From contig JAMXLF010000009.1 of NCBI GenBank assembly GCA_024281055.1, positions 1 through 50,490 of the forward strand: a DNA stretch of 50,490 nucleotides. The letters run 5' to 3'. This document shows, piece by piece, positions 27,001-34,850 of the stretch (within the stretch, counting starts at the first letter, position 1; each line of letters opens with the position of its first letter). The position numbers and the translations under genes were made by a program. Under the pieces are notes generated by a model. The model made no database searches. It was not told the DNA's origin and saw only the letters and a program-made list of their open reading frames with translations. Source of the stretch: Geobacteraceae bacterium (GTDB lineage Bacteria > Desulfobacterota > Desulfuromonadia > Geobacterales > Geobacteraceae).

Positions 27001-27352
27001 CGAAAGCCCAGCGCTCTTGGGCTGCTCTCATCGGGTCACCTTCGTACCAACGCTCTGAAATTGTATTGGCTACAGGATAGGTCTCTGCGTCAACTTTGCT
27101 ATCTCCTCCTCCTGTAGGGCCAGTTTGGGGTAGGAGATTAGGGCAGAGTTCTTTCTCAGCCAAACGACGACAAAAGTGCTCAAAGCGGATCTCTTCTTTC
27201 CTTTGAGTGATGGTGTCAAGATGAAATTCGAACTGGGTTCGGCTCAAAACAGGTTCTTCTGAGAATACCGTATCAGAATACAGTTCGGGGCGACGTGCCC
27301 TCATAAAATCGGTCGGGCTGAATTTACTCGATGTCATGGGCAACTCTGCCAT
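24014..27352 (-). CDS. Large protein with N-terminal PD-(D/E)XK-like nuclease domain, function unknown
   Basis: 1112 residues, no family name recognised. Residues 45-190 look like a restriction-endonuclease fold: E58 in RFEHFCRRLAE, then TGPTGGGDSKVD with D84, a core strand WAFAFSAKKKW with K122 (S120-x-K122 in place of E/QxK), then YSVIYFMTNQ and a closing VDVRVLDRTWIMDKVF. The rest is mainly helical; about 470-560 (KTYDAINEFTKAICLLG onward) is TPR-like. No membrane helix, Walker A site or methylase motif is seen. The ATG has GGAA 7 bases ahead. The gene stands alone, between GGTAGCA repeats and beside tRNA-Leu, and is more AT-rich than its neighbours, so it was probably acquired. A defence nuclease is the likeliest role, by inference. 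Confidence 0.75.
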   Translation of the reverse strand: MAELPMTSSKFSPTDFMRARRPELYSDTVFSEEPVLSRTQFEFHLDTITQRKEEIRFEHFCRRLAEKELCPNLLPQTGPTGGGDSKVDAETYPVANTISERWYEGDPMRAAQERWAFAFSAKKKWRPKAKDDVRKILGTGRNYSVIYFMTNQAVSDRDRAAVEDELRKQWNVDVRVLDRTWIMDKVFQHHRWDVVFQTLDVDPLRFESKATCGPLDAKRKRDLDELDGLIQDQTRYLNSEYQLVEDCLQAALLARGLGRPRAEIDGRFDQAERIARKRNDLRQVFRIVYQRAWTANWWFDDFTEFDRLFKIAEPLVINSEWVWDLEYLVNLWQVGNTWRQVQGTLHNDEDWTTYTKRLREALLRHASMLDKPTSALWARTELVLMDLLDAAIDRERLPSVIANLRDILEKAEGHIDYPVEPVVRIVQELGHVAADDETYDELFEAIIQLQNKRVGEAEQGKLRLERGFQKLDTGKTYDAINEFTKAICLLGQDEHKKEFVQSVVGAAMGYEAAGLLWAARANLIVALDRTLYEYAKGGQIAPQALPLIRKLVWVEMQLGRVPCVLVWIEWLGLISRVLELNEEARKRIEEEFGLMDVVLGILVLRTRFADWPKLNYAAGILEHFSLFMARGAALFSLGYEDMFRTEYRDPDGDLDKFFSQWLEQPAAADLPIEAEWHLDDNVVMRTVIMGCEISLEAENNPTSILMGEGILAFLESFLSTAVKLKRHYSARPYLKMEIKEAELSGAIIRSRVEEDDCGETHIVILHPKTIPSRLVQDSGYQHSLSELLAIFVAELQVPFSLKSLEELFSKDRAQDRAFWAAQSPLALTNVLTDKPKYRLQDWVDESITECLKPKRNKPWKASQLTDKEKEAKKEADTAGFTFAEGPPPDSLFGIDGLKHRDLRILSPINMPLWDKAQWRGLGFAICPEDPPIPELILAFKDFEAGKKIFRGWRKRLGEIDHDEWVGITIITGIHRHYPAHYRVAISVNEQYLCSRIKKMERFLQVHRMQDMEPTDSTNLDRFLYIYKKFGRYRLAPGFLAAIQSMPPYASDLSIEKRRLRVVPAWQIGPNDPACAAMKGIEDPVIHPDIVDPPFEKLRKFMNEMIEKSNGPV

Positions 27353-27675
27353 AATTTATTTCCAATCATAGCGGTTAACGGCTGGGCTTCTTTACCGTTC
27401 GTTTTCTGCTTCTACACTTTCGGCTGCGCAGAATTATAAAATAAATTATTAACGAATCTTAGAGCATGCTAGTTTTCCGAGCAAGCTAAAAATCGTGGAA
27501 TTCTATCGAGATGGATTTGTTTCTGCGATCTAAGGTATTCAGGAGAGATTAACGGTGTGATTGGTAGATGAGGGTGCGAATCGACCATGCTCCCACCAGC
27601 ATACACGTCTGGTGAGAGCACTATTCACAAGTGAAATATTTGTAACCATTCGAAATTTAGAAGATAAATACGCAA

Positions 27676-27710
27676 ATGGTAGCACAAACGGTAGCATGAA
27701 AATGGTGCCA
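27676..27710 (+). repeat. GGTAGCA direct repeats, right side of the island
   Basis: ATGGTAGCA (27676-27684), ACGGTAGCA (27688-27696) and a decayed ATGGTGCCA (27702-27710), spaced 12-14 bases. They match the pair at 23957-23976 in sequence and direction. They start 44 bases from the 3' end of the tRNA gene, where integrase arm sites are expected. Confidence 0.55.
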
Positions 27711-27745
27711 AAAAACAAAGGACCTAGCTTTTCAGCTAAGTCCTT
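27710..27745 (-). terminator. Terminator of tRNA-Leu
   Basis: Stem AAGGAC/GTCCTT plus TAGCT/AGCTA with one mismatch and a 4-base loop. On the minus strand it is followed by TGTTTTTT, nine bases beyond the tRNA CCA end. A T tract also exists on the plus side (GTTTTTA), so it may act both ways. Confidence 0.75.
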
Positions 27746-27753
27746 GTTTTTAT

Positions 27754-27840
27754 TGGTGCGGTGGAATGGACTCGAACCATCACGAGATTGCTCCCGCCAG
27801 CCCCTCAAGCTGGTGCGTCTACCAATTCCGCCACCACCGC
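27754..27840 (-). tRNA. tRNA-Leu (anticodon GAG)
   Basis: Type II (long variable arm) tRNA of 87 bases including an encoded CCA. The acceptor arms GCGGTGG (27834-27840 on the plus strand, read in reverse) and CCACCGC pair fully. The D arm has AATTGGTAGACGC, the anticodon loop reads CTTGAGG with anticodon GAG, the variable arm is CGGGAGCAATCTCGT-like, and the T arm has GGTTCGAGTCC. The 3' end faces the one-gene island, the usual position for integrated elements. Confidence 0.95.
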
Positions 27841-27874
27841 GTTAATTGAGTACTCTGTTACGTCAGAGACAAAC

Positions 27875-27903
27875 TTTTTACCATTACCCAGACTGAATGT
27901 CAA
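27875..27903 (-). promoter_or_regulatory. Candidate tRNA-Leu promoter
   Basis: On the minus strand TTGACA (27898-27903) and TAAAAA (27875-27880), spacer 17, ending 34 bases before the tRNA. It lies in the short gap after secG, so the tRNA has its own promoter. Confidence 0.55.
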
Positions 27904-27922
27904 CAGGTAATTGCCGTGACAC

Positions 27923-28324
27923 TCACTTTTTCGGTGCAGCGGGAGCCTGTGGGGCTTGCGGCGCTGCAGGCTGAGGAGCACCGGCCGGAGCTGGGGCAGA
28001 AGGTTTTGCCTGCATCGGCTGCTGCGGAACGGCTGCCGGTATCTGTGGCGCTGCGTTAGAGGCAGGTACCGATGTCATGATCGATGAACTGGTTGGCTGG
28101 CTGGAGCGATACGCCAGGGTCAGCGACGTCAGCATGAAGATAATGGCTGCAGCCGTGGTCAGCTTGCTCATGAAAGTGCTGCCCCCACCGGCCCCGAACA
28201 CCGACTGGCTTCCTCCTGCGCCGAAAGAGGCGCCCATCTCAGCCCCCTTGCCGGATTGCAGAAGCACAATGGCGATCATGGCAATGCTGACCGTCACATG
28301 CAGTATTATCAGAAGAATGGTCAT
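27923..28324 (-). CDS. secG: Preprotein translocase subunit SecG
   Basis: 133 residues. Two membrane helices (ILLIILHVTVSIAMIAIVLL and about 50-68) flank the SecG signature LLQSGKGAEMGASFGAG and SVFGAGGGSTFMSK. SecG assists SecYEG during export. The C-terminal 60 residues are an Ala/Pro/Gln-rich tail, common in this group of bacteria. The ATG at 28324 follows GGAGG by about 10 bases; an upstream in-frame extension is unlikely. It is the last gene of the gap-pgk-tpiA-secG unit, a common arrangement of secG after tpiA. Confidence 0.92.
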   Translation of the reverse strand: MTILLIILHVTVSIAMIAIVLLQSGKGAEMGASFGAGGSQSVFGAGGGSTFMSKLTTAAAIIFMLTSLTLAYRSSQPTSSSIMTSVPASNAAPQIPAAVPQQPMQAKPSAPAPAGAPQPAAPQAPQAPAAPKK

Positions 28325-28396
28325 GATATGTTGTCCTCCGCGTTCACGTAAAAAATCTTTGTAACACATCCGGCGAAAAATTCAAAGGTAATTTAA

Positions 28397-29152
28397 TCAG
28401 GCACCGTAGTTGACAATGGCTGCGAAGGAGTCGGCCTTGAGGCTTGCCCCGCCGACTAATGCACCGTCGATGTCCGGTTGTGCCATGAGCCCCTTGATAT
28501 TATCAGGCTTGACGCTCCCACCGTAGAGGATCCTGATCGCGGCTGCGGTTTCTGAATCGTAGAACCCGGCAACCTGGTTCCTGATAAAGGCATGTGCCTC
28601 TTGCGCCTGGGTGTCGCTGGCTGTCTTGCCGGTGCCGATCGCCCAGACTGGCTCGTAGGCGATGACGATGTTATTAAGCTGACCGGTGGCGATACCCGTC
28701 AGGCCGTTCGCAACCTGTCTCTTGAGGACGTCGAAGGTTCTTTCCGCTTCGCGCTCGGCAAGGGTTTCCCCGATGCAGAAGAGCACGGTAAGTCCGTCTT
28801 TGAGGGCGGCCTTGATTTTCCTGTTAACGGTCTCGTCGGTTTCGCCAAAATACTGGCGCCGCTCAGAATGGCCGATAATTACATGATTGCAGCCGGCATC
28901 AAGGAGCATCCTGGGAGATACTTCACCAGTGAAGGCACCTTCCTCTTCCCAGAAGCAGTCCTGCCCAGCGAGTCTGATGTTTGTTCCGCTTATGGCACGT
29001 CCCACGTCCCCCAGAACGGTGAAGACAGGTGCTACCACGATCTCGACACCAGCGGTGTTCTTGACCAGCGGGATAAGGCCGTTAACGAGGTCGAGAGCCT
29101 CTGCGGTGGTCTTGTATAGTTTCCAGTTGCCGGCTATGATTGGTACGCGCAT
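28397..29152 (-). CDS. tpiA: Triosephosphate isomerase
   Basis: 251 residues, normal length. Interconverts dihydroxyacetone phosphate and glyceraldehyde 3-phosphate in the cytoplasm. Visible active-site parts are AGNWKLYK (Asn, Lys), [13 protein letters not shown] (catalytic His), [15 protein letters not shown] (catalytic Glu and flexible loop) and [22 protein letters not shown] precedes the ATG. It starts 8 bases after pgk, so the two are co-translated in one glycolytic operon. Confidence 0.97.
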   Translation of the reverse strand: MRVPIIAGNWKLYKTTAEALDLVNGLIPLVKNTAGVEIVVAPVFTVLGDVGRAISGTNIRLAGQDCFWEEEGAFTGEVSPRMLLDAGCNHVIIGHSERRQYFGETDETVNRKIKAALKDGLTVLFCIGETLAEREAERTFDVLKRQVANGLTGIATGQLNNIVIAYEPVWAIGTGKTASDTQAQEAHAFIRNQVAGFYDSETAAAIRILYGGSVKPDNIKGLMAQPDIDGALVGGASLKADSFAAIVNYGA

Positions 29153-29160
29153 GTCGCCTC

Positions 29161-30357
29161 CTATTTCACCTTAATGTCCAGCGCCTTTACACCGGGGAGG
29201 ACCTTTCCCTCCAAGAGTTCCAGGAATGCGCCGCCACCGGTGGATATGTAGCTCACCTTCGTTGCCACCCCTGCCTTGTTGACCGCGGCGTCGGTATCGC
29301 CGCCACCGATGATGGTTGTCGCGTAGCAGTTGCCGACCGCCTCCGCCACCTGGAAGGTGCCGCGGGCAAAGGCGTCCATCTCGAATACCCCCATGGGGCC
29401 GTTCCAGATGACGGTCTTGGCGTCGCGCAGGGTCTCAGTGAATAGCGTCGCCGATGCCGGTCCGATGTCGAGCGCCATCCACCCCGCTGGGATCTCTTGC
29501 ACGGTGGTGATGAAATTGGTTGCCGTGGCCTCGAAGGCGTTGGCCACGACGCAGTCGACGGGGAGATAGAAGGTTACGCCGCGCTTTTTCGCTTGCTCCA
29601 TGATCTTCTTGGCGGTGCCGAGGAGTTCGTCTTCCACCAGGGACTTGCCGACTGCGTACCCCTGCGCTTTCAAAAAAGTAAAGGCCATGCCGCCGCCGAT
29701 GACGATCTTGTCTACCTTGTTGACCAGCTTTTCCAGGACCTCCAGCTTCCCAGACACCTTCGCACCACCCAGAATGGCGACCAAGGGGCGCACCGGGTTC
29801 TGCATCGCCTTGTCGAAGAAGGTCATTTCGTTTTTCATCAGGAAGCCGGCCGCCACGACGGGGATCACTTTGGTGATAGCTTCGACCGAAGCGTGGGCGC
29901 GGTGTGAGACGGCAAAAGCGTCGTTCACGTAAATTTCACAACCGTTGGCGAGCTGCCGGGCAAAGTCCGGATCGTTCTTTTCTTCGCCGGGGTAAAATCG
30001 GACGTTTTCCAGCATGACCACGTCGCCGGGCTTCATGGCCTCGATGAGGCGGTCAACCTCGGGTCCGAAGCAGTCGGGTGCTTGGACCACCTTCTTTCCC
30101 AAAAGCTGGGCTAATTTCTTGCTGGCAGGGGCCATTGAGTACTTGGGTTTCTTCTCCCCCTTTGGCCGGCCGAGATGGGACGCCAGCACCACCTTAGCCC
30201 CCTGCTCGACGGCATACCTGATGGTCGGCACCGCGCCGACGATGCGAGTCGCCTCAGTAATGTTTCCCTTTTCGTCCTGGGGGACGTTGAAGTCAACCCG
30301 AATGAAGATCTTTTTCCCGGCGAGGTCCTTGAGCTGGTCGATGTAACGGATAAGCAT
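29161..30357 (-). CDS. pgk: Phosphoglycerate kinase
   Basis: 398 residues. Transfers phosphate from 1,3-bisphosphoglycerate to ADP. Visible motifs: [43 protein letters not shown], and the nucleotide-binding end [11 protein letters not shown] with [14 protein letters not shown]. The ATG at 30357 follows GGGAGGGACC; an upstream in-frame codon at 30369 lies inside that site. It lies between gap and tpiA, with a G/C stem-loop in the gap-pgk interval. Confidence 0.97.
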   Translation of the reverse strand: MLIRYIDQLKDLAGKKIFIRVDFNVPQDEKGNITEATRIVGAVPTIRYAVEQGAKVVLASHLGRPKGEKKPKYSMAPASKKLAQLLGKKVVQAPDCFGPEVDRLIEAMKPGDVVMLENVRFYPGEEKNDPDFARQLANGCEIYVNDAFAVSHRAHASVEAITKVIPVVAAGFLMKNEMTFFDKAMQNPVRPLVAILGGAKVSGKLEVLEKLVNKVDKIVIGGGMAFTFLKAQGYAVGKSLVEDELLGTAKKIMEQAKKRGVTFYLPVDCVVANAFEATATNFITTVQEIPAGWMALDIGPASATLFTETLRDAKTVIWNGPMGVFEMDAFARGTFQVAEAVGNCYATTIIGGGDTDAAVNKAGVATKVSYISTGGGAFLELLEGKVLPGVKALDIKVK

Positions 30358-30390
30358 GGTCCCTCCCATGTGATATCAAATGTAAAAGAA

Positions 30391-30407
30391 GGGGGGATTG
30401 CCCCCCC
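30391..30407 (-). terminator. G/C stem-loop between gap and pgk
   Basis: GGGGGG and CCCCCC arms with a 4-base loop, followed on the minus strand by TTCTTTTAC. It can act as a weak terminator, processing site or 3' end stabiliser, allowing gap to be expressed above pgk. Confidence 0.5.
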
Positions 30408-30465
30408 ATTATTTGGATTGATCCAAAATGTTCCCGAACTAAAGTGCTCTGCTCGGCAACAATAT

Positions 30466-31485
<1,020 letters not shown>

Positions 31486-31531
31486 TTAGAATATCCACTG
31501 CATAATATTCCGTTGCAGCACAATCAGGCAT

Positions 31532-31559
31532 AATATACAAATTGCCTTTTGCCAGTCAA
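31532..31559 (-). promoter_or_regulatory. Candidate gap operon promoter
   Basis: On the minus strand TTGACT (31554-31559) and TATATT (31532-31537), spacer 16, in an AT-rich stretch. The leader to gap would be about 60 bases. Confidence 0.6.
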
Positions 31560-31672
31560 TATTTTTGTATGAATTTTTACGTGGATATACATTGTCCGTA
31601 AGTGCCCGTAAGCGTTTTTTGGGGAGGTAACTCATCCACGAACGAAACGCTCCAGAGCGGTGTTTGAAAAAG

Positions 31673-31702
31673 TTGTACGGTGGGCAGAGAAAATGTTATT
31701 AT
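31673..31702 (+). promoter_or_regulatory. Candidate promoter of the histidine kinase gene
   Basis: TTGTAC (31673-31678) and TATTAT (31697-31702), spacer 18, about 45 bases ahead of the kinase ATG. The rest of the 284-base divergent gap shows nothing else clear. Confidence 0.4.
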
Positions 31703-31748
31703 AAAAGATAAAGTTTTTTTCTGATCTGCGGGTAACCCAAATAATTGT

Positions 31749-33824
31749 ATGAAAAAATCACTGGAAAAACGGATCATTCTCTTTTCCTTCATCATCCTTT
31801 TCCTTACCATCCTTGCCAACACCGGTATGGATATCATGGTATACCGCCGTGATTATATCCAGGCGCTTATATTCAGTTCCCAGAGCCTCGCCTCATCGCT
31901 CAAAGTGAGCCTGGAGAAAGTCATCAACCTTGGCCTTGACCTCCGGGACATCCCGGGAATCACCGAAAAATGCCAGGAAGTGGTTGAAAGTAACCCGCCG
32001 GAGGGCGATTACTGTGTTATTACCGGTATGGACGGGAAAGTACTCTATTCTAATGATCCCATTTTCAATACCCTTCGCTTCGATCTGATCGAGAAATCCC
32101 TGTCGAAAACGGCCGGAAAGCAGATTTATCTGATCGGTAAGGAGCGGCAGTACTACGATACCGTGACGCCGATCAATTCATCGGACGGAAAGAATATCGC
32201 CCTTATTCATGTTGGCTTTCCCGAACACGAGGTGTCCGCCAAGGTACAGACCATGATCCTCCGCTCCGTGTTCATCCTCCTTTTCTTTTTCCTTCTCGCC
32301 TTTGCCCTAGTAGTCATGTTTGTCAAAAAAAGCATCATACAGCCTGTCAACGTCCTCTTGCATGGAGTCAAGAAGATTGCCGCCGGTGCTTTTGAAACAC
32401 AAGTCAAGCCGCTGCATGTGTATGAATTTGATGAGTTAGCCAGAAACATCAATTTTATGTCGGAGTCTCTGAAGAGCAGGGAAGAGGAAATTAATAGCAA
32501 CTATCAGGAACTGGAGTTGACCCACAGGAAGCTCTCCGCGTCGTATATCAAGCTGGAGCGGCTGAGTATCGACCTGGAAAAATCAGAGGAGCTCTACAAG
32601 TCTCTCCTTGAAGATGCCAGCGATGCCATACTCGTTTTTGGAGATGACGAAACCGTAAGAATCGTCAACAAAATGGCCGAGGAGTTCTTTGGCTACACTT
32701 CCCAAGAGATCGTCGGGCTCCCCTTGACCAAATTGCTGCTCCTTCTGAACATCGATAATATTCCCCGGATTCATAAGTATTTCAGCGATGCAATGCATGA
32801 CATGACAGTGTCCGAGGAGATGCGGTTTGTCACGAAAGGGGGAGCTCAACTTGTGGCAAGACTCCATGCCAGTTGTACCAGGAGTGGTGGCGAGCGGCTG
32901 GTACAGGCCATTTTCCGGGATATAACAAAGGAACATGAAATTCTCAAGAACCTTGAGAAGAGCACCAATGACCTGGCACGCCTCAACAGGATGAAGGACT
33001 CCTTCCTGGGACTCGCTTCCCACGAACTGAAAACCCCTCTGACGGTCATCATGGGGTATACCGAACTGCTGTTGACCGACACGGTTGACAGGCTTGATGA
33101 CACCATACTGGAAATGGTCAAGAATATTGCCAACGCCGCTGCTCGCCTTGACAATATTGTCAAGGACATGGTGGACGTGTCGCTCATCGACGAAAAACGG
33201 CTGCAGCTCAAGCTGGAAGACGTTAACATGAATCGCCTCATCGAGACATCCGTGAACGAACTCAGGTTCTTTCTGTCGATGCGAAAGCAGGGGATCGTCC
33301 TGCAACTGGATGAAACCATCCCGATCATCAGGGGTGACAGTCTGCGGCTCACGCAACTCCTGTCCAACGTACTGGGAAACGCCATCAAATTCACGCCGGA
33401 CGAAGGCACGATAACTGTTGCAACGAGCGCGAAATATCTACTGCGCAGCAAGCAAGCGGCAACTGGCGACCAGATGCAGCGGGTGGTAAACATCGGCAAG
33501 GAGCACCATCTCTACGTTGATGTGGCGGTCAGCGATACGGGGATCGGCATCGACCGCGAAGACCAGCTCAGAATCTTCGATAAATTTTATGAGGTGGGCA
33601 ATATTGAAGAACACAGCAGCGGTAAGGTCGCCTTCAAAGCCAAGGGTGCCGGTCTGGGGCTGGCGATCGCCAAGGGGATTGTTGACATGCATGGCGGTGA
33701 GATATGGGTCGAGTCGCCAGGATATCACCCCGAGCACTTCCCAGGGTCTACCTTCCATATCCTCCTGCCCCTCAATCCTCTCATCGGCGATGCGACGCTG
33801 GATTACATGAATCTCCTGCGGTAA
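31749..33824 (+). CDS. PAS-domain sensor histidine kinase, VicK/PhoR-like
   Basis: 691 residues, inner membrane. Helices at about 9-30 and 172-193 enclose a sensory region (about 31-170) that looks Cache-like. Then come a HAMP domain (about 194-245), a short coiled coil, a PAS domain (about 282-395), a HisKA domain with H425 in GLASHELKTPLTV, and a HATPase domain with NVLGNAIKFTPDEG, DTGIGI and GAGLGLAIAKGIVDMHGG. A 20-30 residue insert lies before the G1 box. No response regulator gene is adjacent, so it is an orphan kinase by position. The next gene encodes a YycJ/WalJ-like protein, a neighbour of WalK kinases in Firmicutes. No clear ribosome binding site is visible. Confidence 0.9.
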   Translation: MKKSLEKRIILFSFIILFLTILANTGMDIMVYRRDYIQALIFSSQSLASSLKVSLEKVINLGLDLRDIPGITEKCQEVVESNPPEGDYCVITGMDGKVLYSNDPIFNTLRFDLIEKSLSKTAGKQIYLIGKERQYYDTVTPINSSDGKNIALIHVGFPEHEVSAKVQTMILRSVFILLFFFLLAFALVVMFVKKSIIQPVNVLLHGVKKIAAGAFETQVKPLHVYEFDELARNINFMSESLKSREEEINSNYQELELTHRKLSASYIKLERLSIDLEKSEELYKSLLEDASDAILVFGDDETVRIVNKMAEEFFGYTSQEIVGLPLTKLLLLLNIDNIPRIHKYFSDAMHDMTVSEEMRFVTKGGAQLVARLHASCTRSGGERLVQAIFRDITKEHEILKNLEKSTNDLARLNRMKDSFLGLASHELKTPLTVIMGYTELLLTDTVDRLDDTILEMVKNIANAAARLDNIVKDMVDVSLIDEKRLQLKLEDVNMNRLIETSVNELRFFLSMRKQGIVLQLDETIPIIRGDSLRLTQLLSNVLGNAIKFTPDEGTITVATSAKYLLRSKQAATGDQMQRVVNIGKEHHLYVDVAVSDTGIGIDREDQLRIFDKFYEVGNIEEHSSGKVAFKAKGAGLGLAIAKGIVDMHGGEIWVESPGYHPEHFPGSTFHILLPLNPLIGDATLDYMNLLR

Positions 33825-33992
33825 CACACCACTGGCAAGTTTAGCCTTGAATCTCCTGCTGCTTTTCGGTATAAATAAAAAGTTATACTTAAATCGATTG
33901 ATCGGGATGCTGGCGATCCTTCCCGGTTGGTGCAGCGGTGGATTTTCATGGGGTGCCAGCATGGTCGAGATATGGTTACATAAGGGGGGAGC

Positions 33993-34763
33993 GTGCGAGT
34001 TTGCCTGCTTGCCAGCGGCAGCAAGGGAAACGCGGTCTTTGTCGAGGCTGGCGACAGTAAGATCCTCATTGATGCAGGTCTGTCCGCCCGGGAGCTGCTT
34101 GCCAGGCTAGGGGCAATCGGCGTAAAGGGTGAAGATCTGCATGCCATCCTCGTCAGTCATGAGCACACTGACCATACGCGTGGCGCGGGGACGCTGGCGC
34201 GCAAGCTCAGGATTCCGCTTCTGGTAAGCTATCCGACCCGCCGGGAATGTGGTCGCCTTTTTGAAAAAGCGGAGGTGATCGAATTCGAATCCGGTTATCC
34301 CTTTGCATTCCGGGATATCATGATCGATCCATTTCCCACGACCCACGATGCCCGCGATCCGGTGGGGTTTGTCATCGAATGTCGTGAGGGTAAATTTGGT
34401 TTTGCCACAGATCTCGGCATTGCCACCAGACTTGTCAGCGACAAACTCGGTGGATGCCGTGCAGTGGTTCTGGAATCAAACCACGACGAGGAGATGCTGC
34501 TGAATGGCCCGTACCCCTGGCATTTGAAGCAGCGCATCAAGTCGCGCCACGGACATCTATCCAACAACGACGCGGCCGCGCTGCTCGAAGGTATTCTGCA
34601 TGATGCATTGGAAGGGGTTTTCCTGGCGCATCTTTCGGAAGTCAACAATGATCCGGGGGTTGCTCGCGAAGTTGCCCAAAATCTTCTCGACGGGCAGAAA
34701 GTCTGTTCTCCGCGTCTTGTCGTCGGACATCAGTATCGTGTCAGCGAGGTGTTGACAGTTTAA
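33993..34763 (+). CDS. Metallo-beta-lactamase-fold hydrolase, YycJ/WalJ family
   Basis: 256 residues. The start is MRVCLLASGSKGNAVFVE, typical of the YycJ family. The metal-binding motif is HEHTDH (56-61), followed by a His in FPTTHDARDP, an Asp in FATDLG and a C-terminal His in VGHQYRVSEV. Members are Zn/Mn hydrolases with nuclease activity reported for WalJ-type proteins. The start is a GTG with AGGGGGGA close ahead. It lies between the VicK-like kinase gene and purB. The substrate is unknown here. Confidence 0.88.
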   Translation: MRVCLLASGSKGNAVFVEAGDSKILIDAGLSARELLARLGAIGVKGEDLHAILVSHEHTDHTRGAGTLARKLRIPLLVSYPTRRECGRLFEKAEVIEFESGYPFAFRDIMIDPFPTTHDARDPVGFVIECREGKFGFATDLGIATRLVSDKLGGCRAVVLESNHDEEMLLNGPYPWHLKQRIKSRHGHLSNNDAAALLEGILHDALEGVFLAHLSEVNNDPGVAREVAQNLLDGQKVCSPRLVVGHQYRVSEVLTV

Positions 34764-34850
34764 TTTTTCTTACACGACACAGGGCAGATTCCATGGCCAC
34801 CTTCCGCCGGTGTTTGCCCTGCCCCATGAAACGAAGAAAGGGAGATTGCA

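Larger units (their letters stand above)
27353..27753. other. Intergenic end of the island, tRNA-proximal
   Basis: AT-rich, with no supported gene. A minus-strand TATAAT (27433-27438) about 80 bases ahead of the large nuclease-like gene may be its -10; no good -35 is seen. GGTAGCA repeats lie at 27676-27710 and the tRNA terminator at 27710-27745. An 89-residue minus-strand frame (27539-27808) runs through the tRNA and was rejected. Confidence 0.5.

Noticed and set aside
27090-27130. GPTGGGDSK in the island protein, similar to a Walker A loop
   Set aside because: Walker A needs GxxxxGK[ST]; here an Asp stands before Ser-Lys and no Walker B follows. The segment fits the Asp-bearing strand turn of a PD-(D/E)XK fold better.
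27464-27477. GCATGCTAGTTTTC also occurs at positions 11-24
   Set aside because: A shared 14-mer is expected several times by chance in 50 kb on both strands.
27539-27808. 89-residue minus-strand frame through tRNA-Leu
   Set aside because: It runs through the tRNA gene, its terminator and the GGTAGCA repeats, which explain the sequence.
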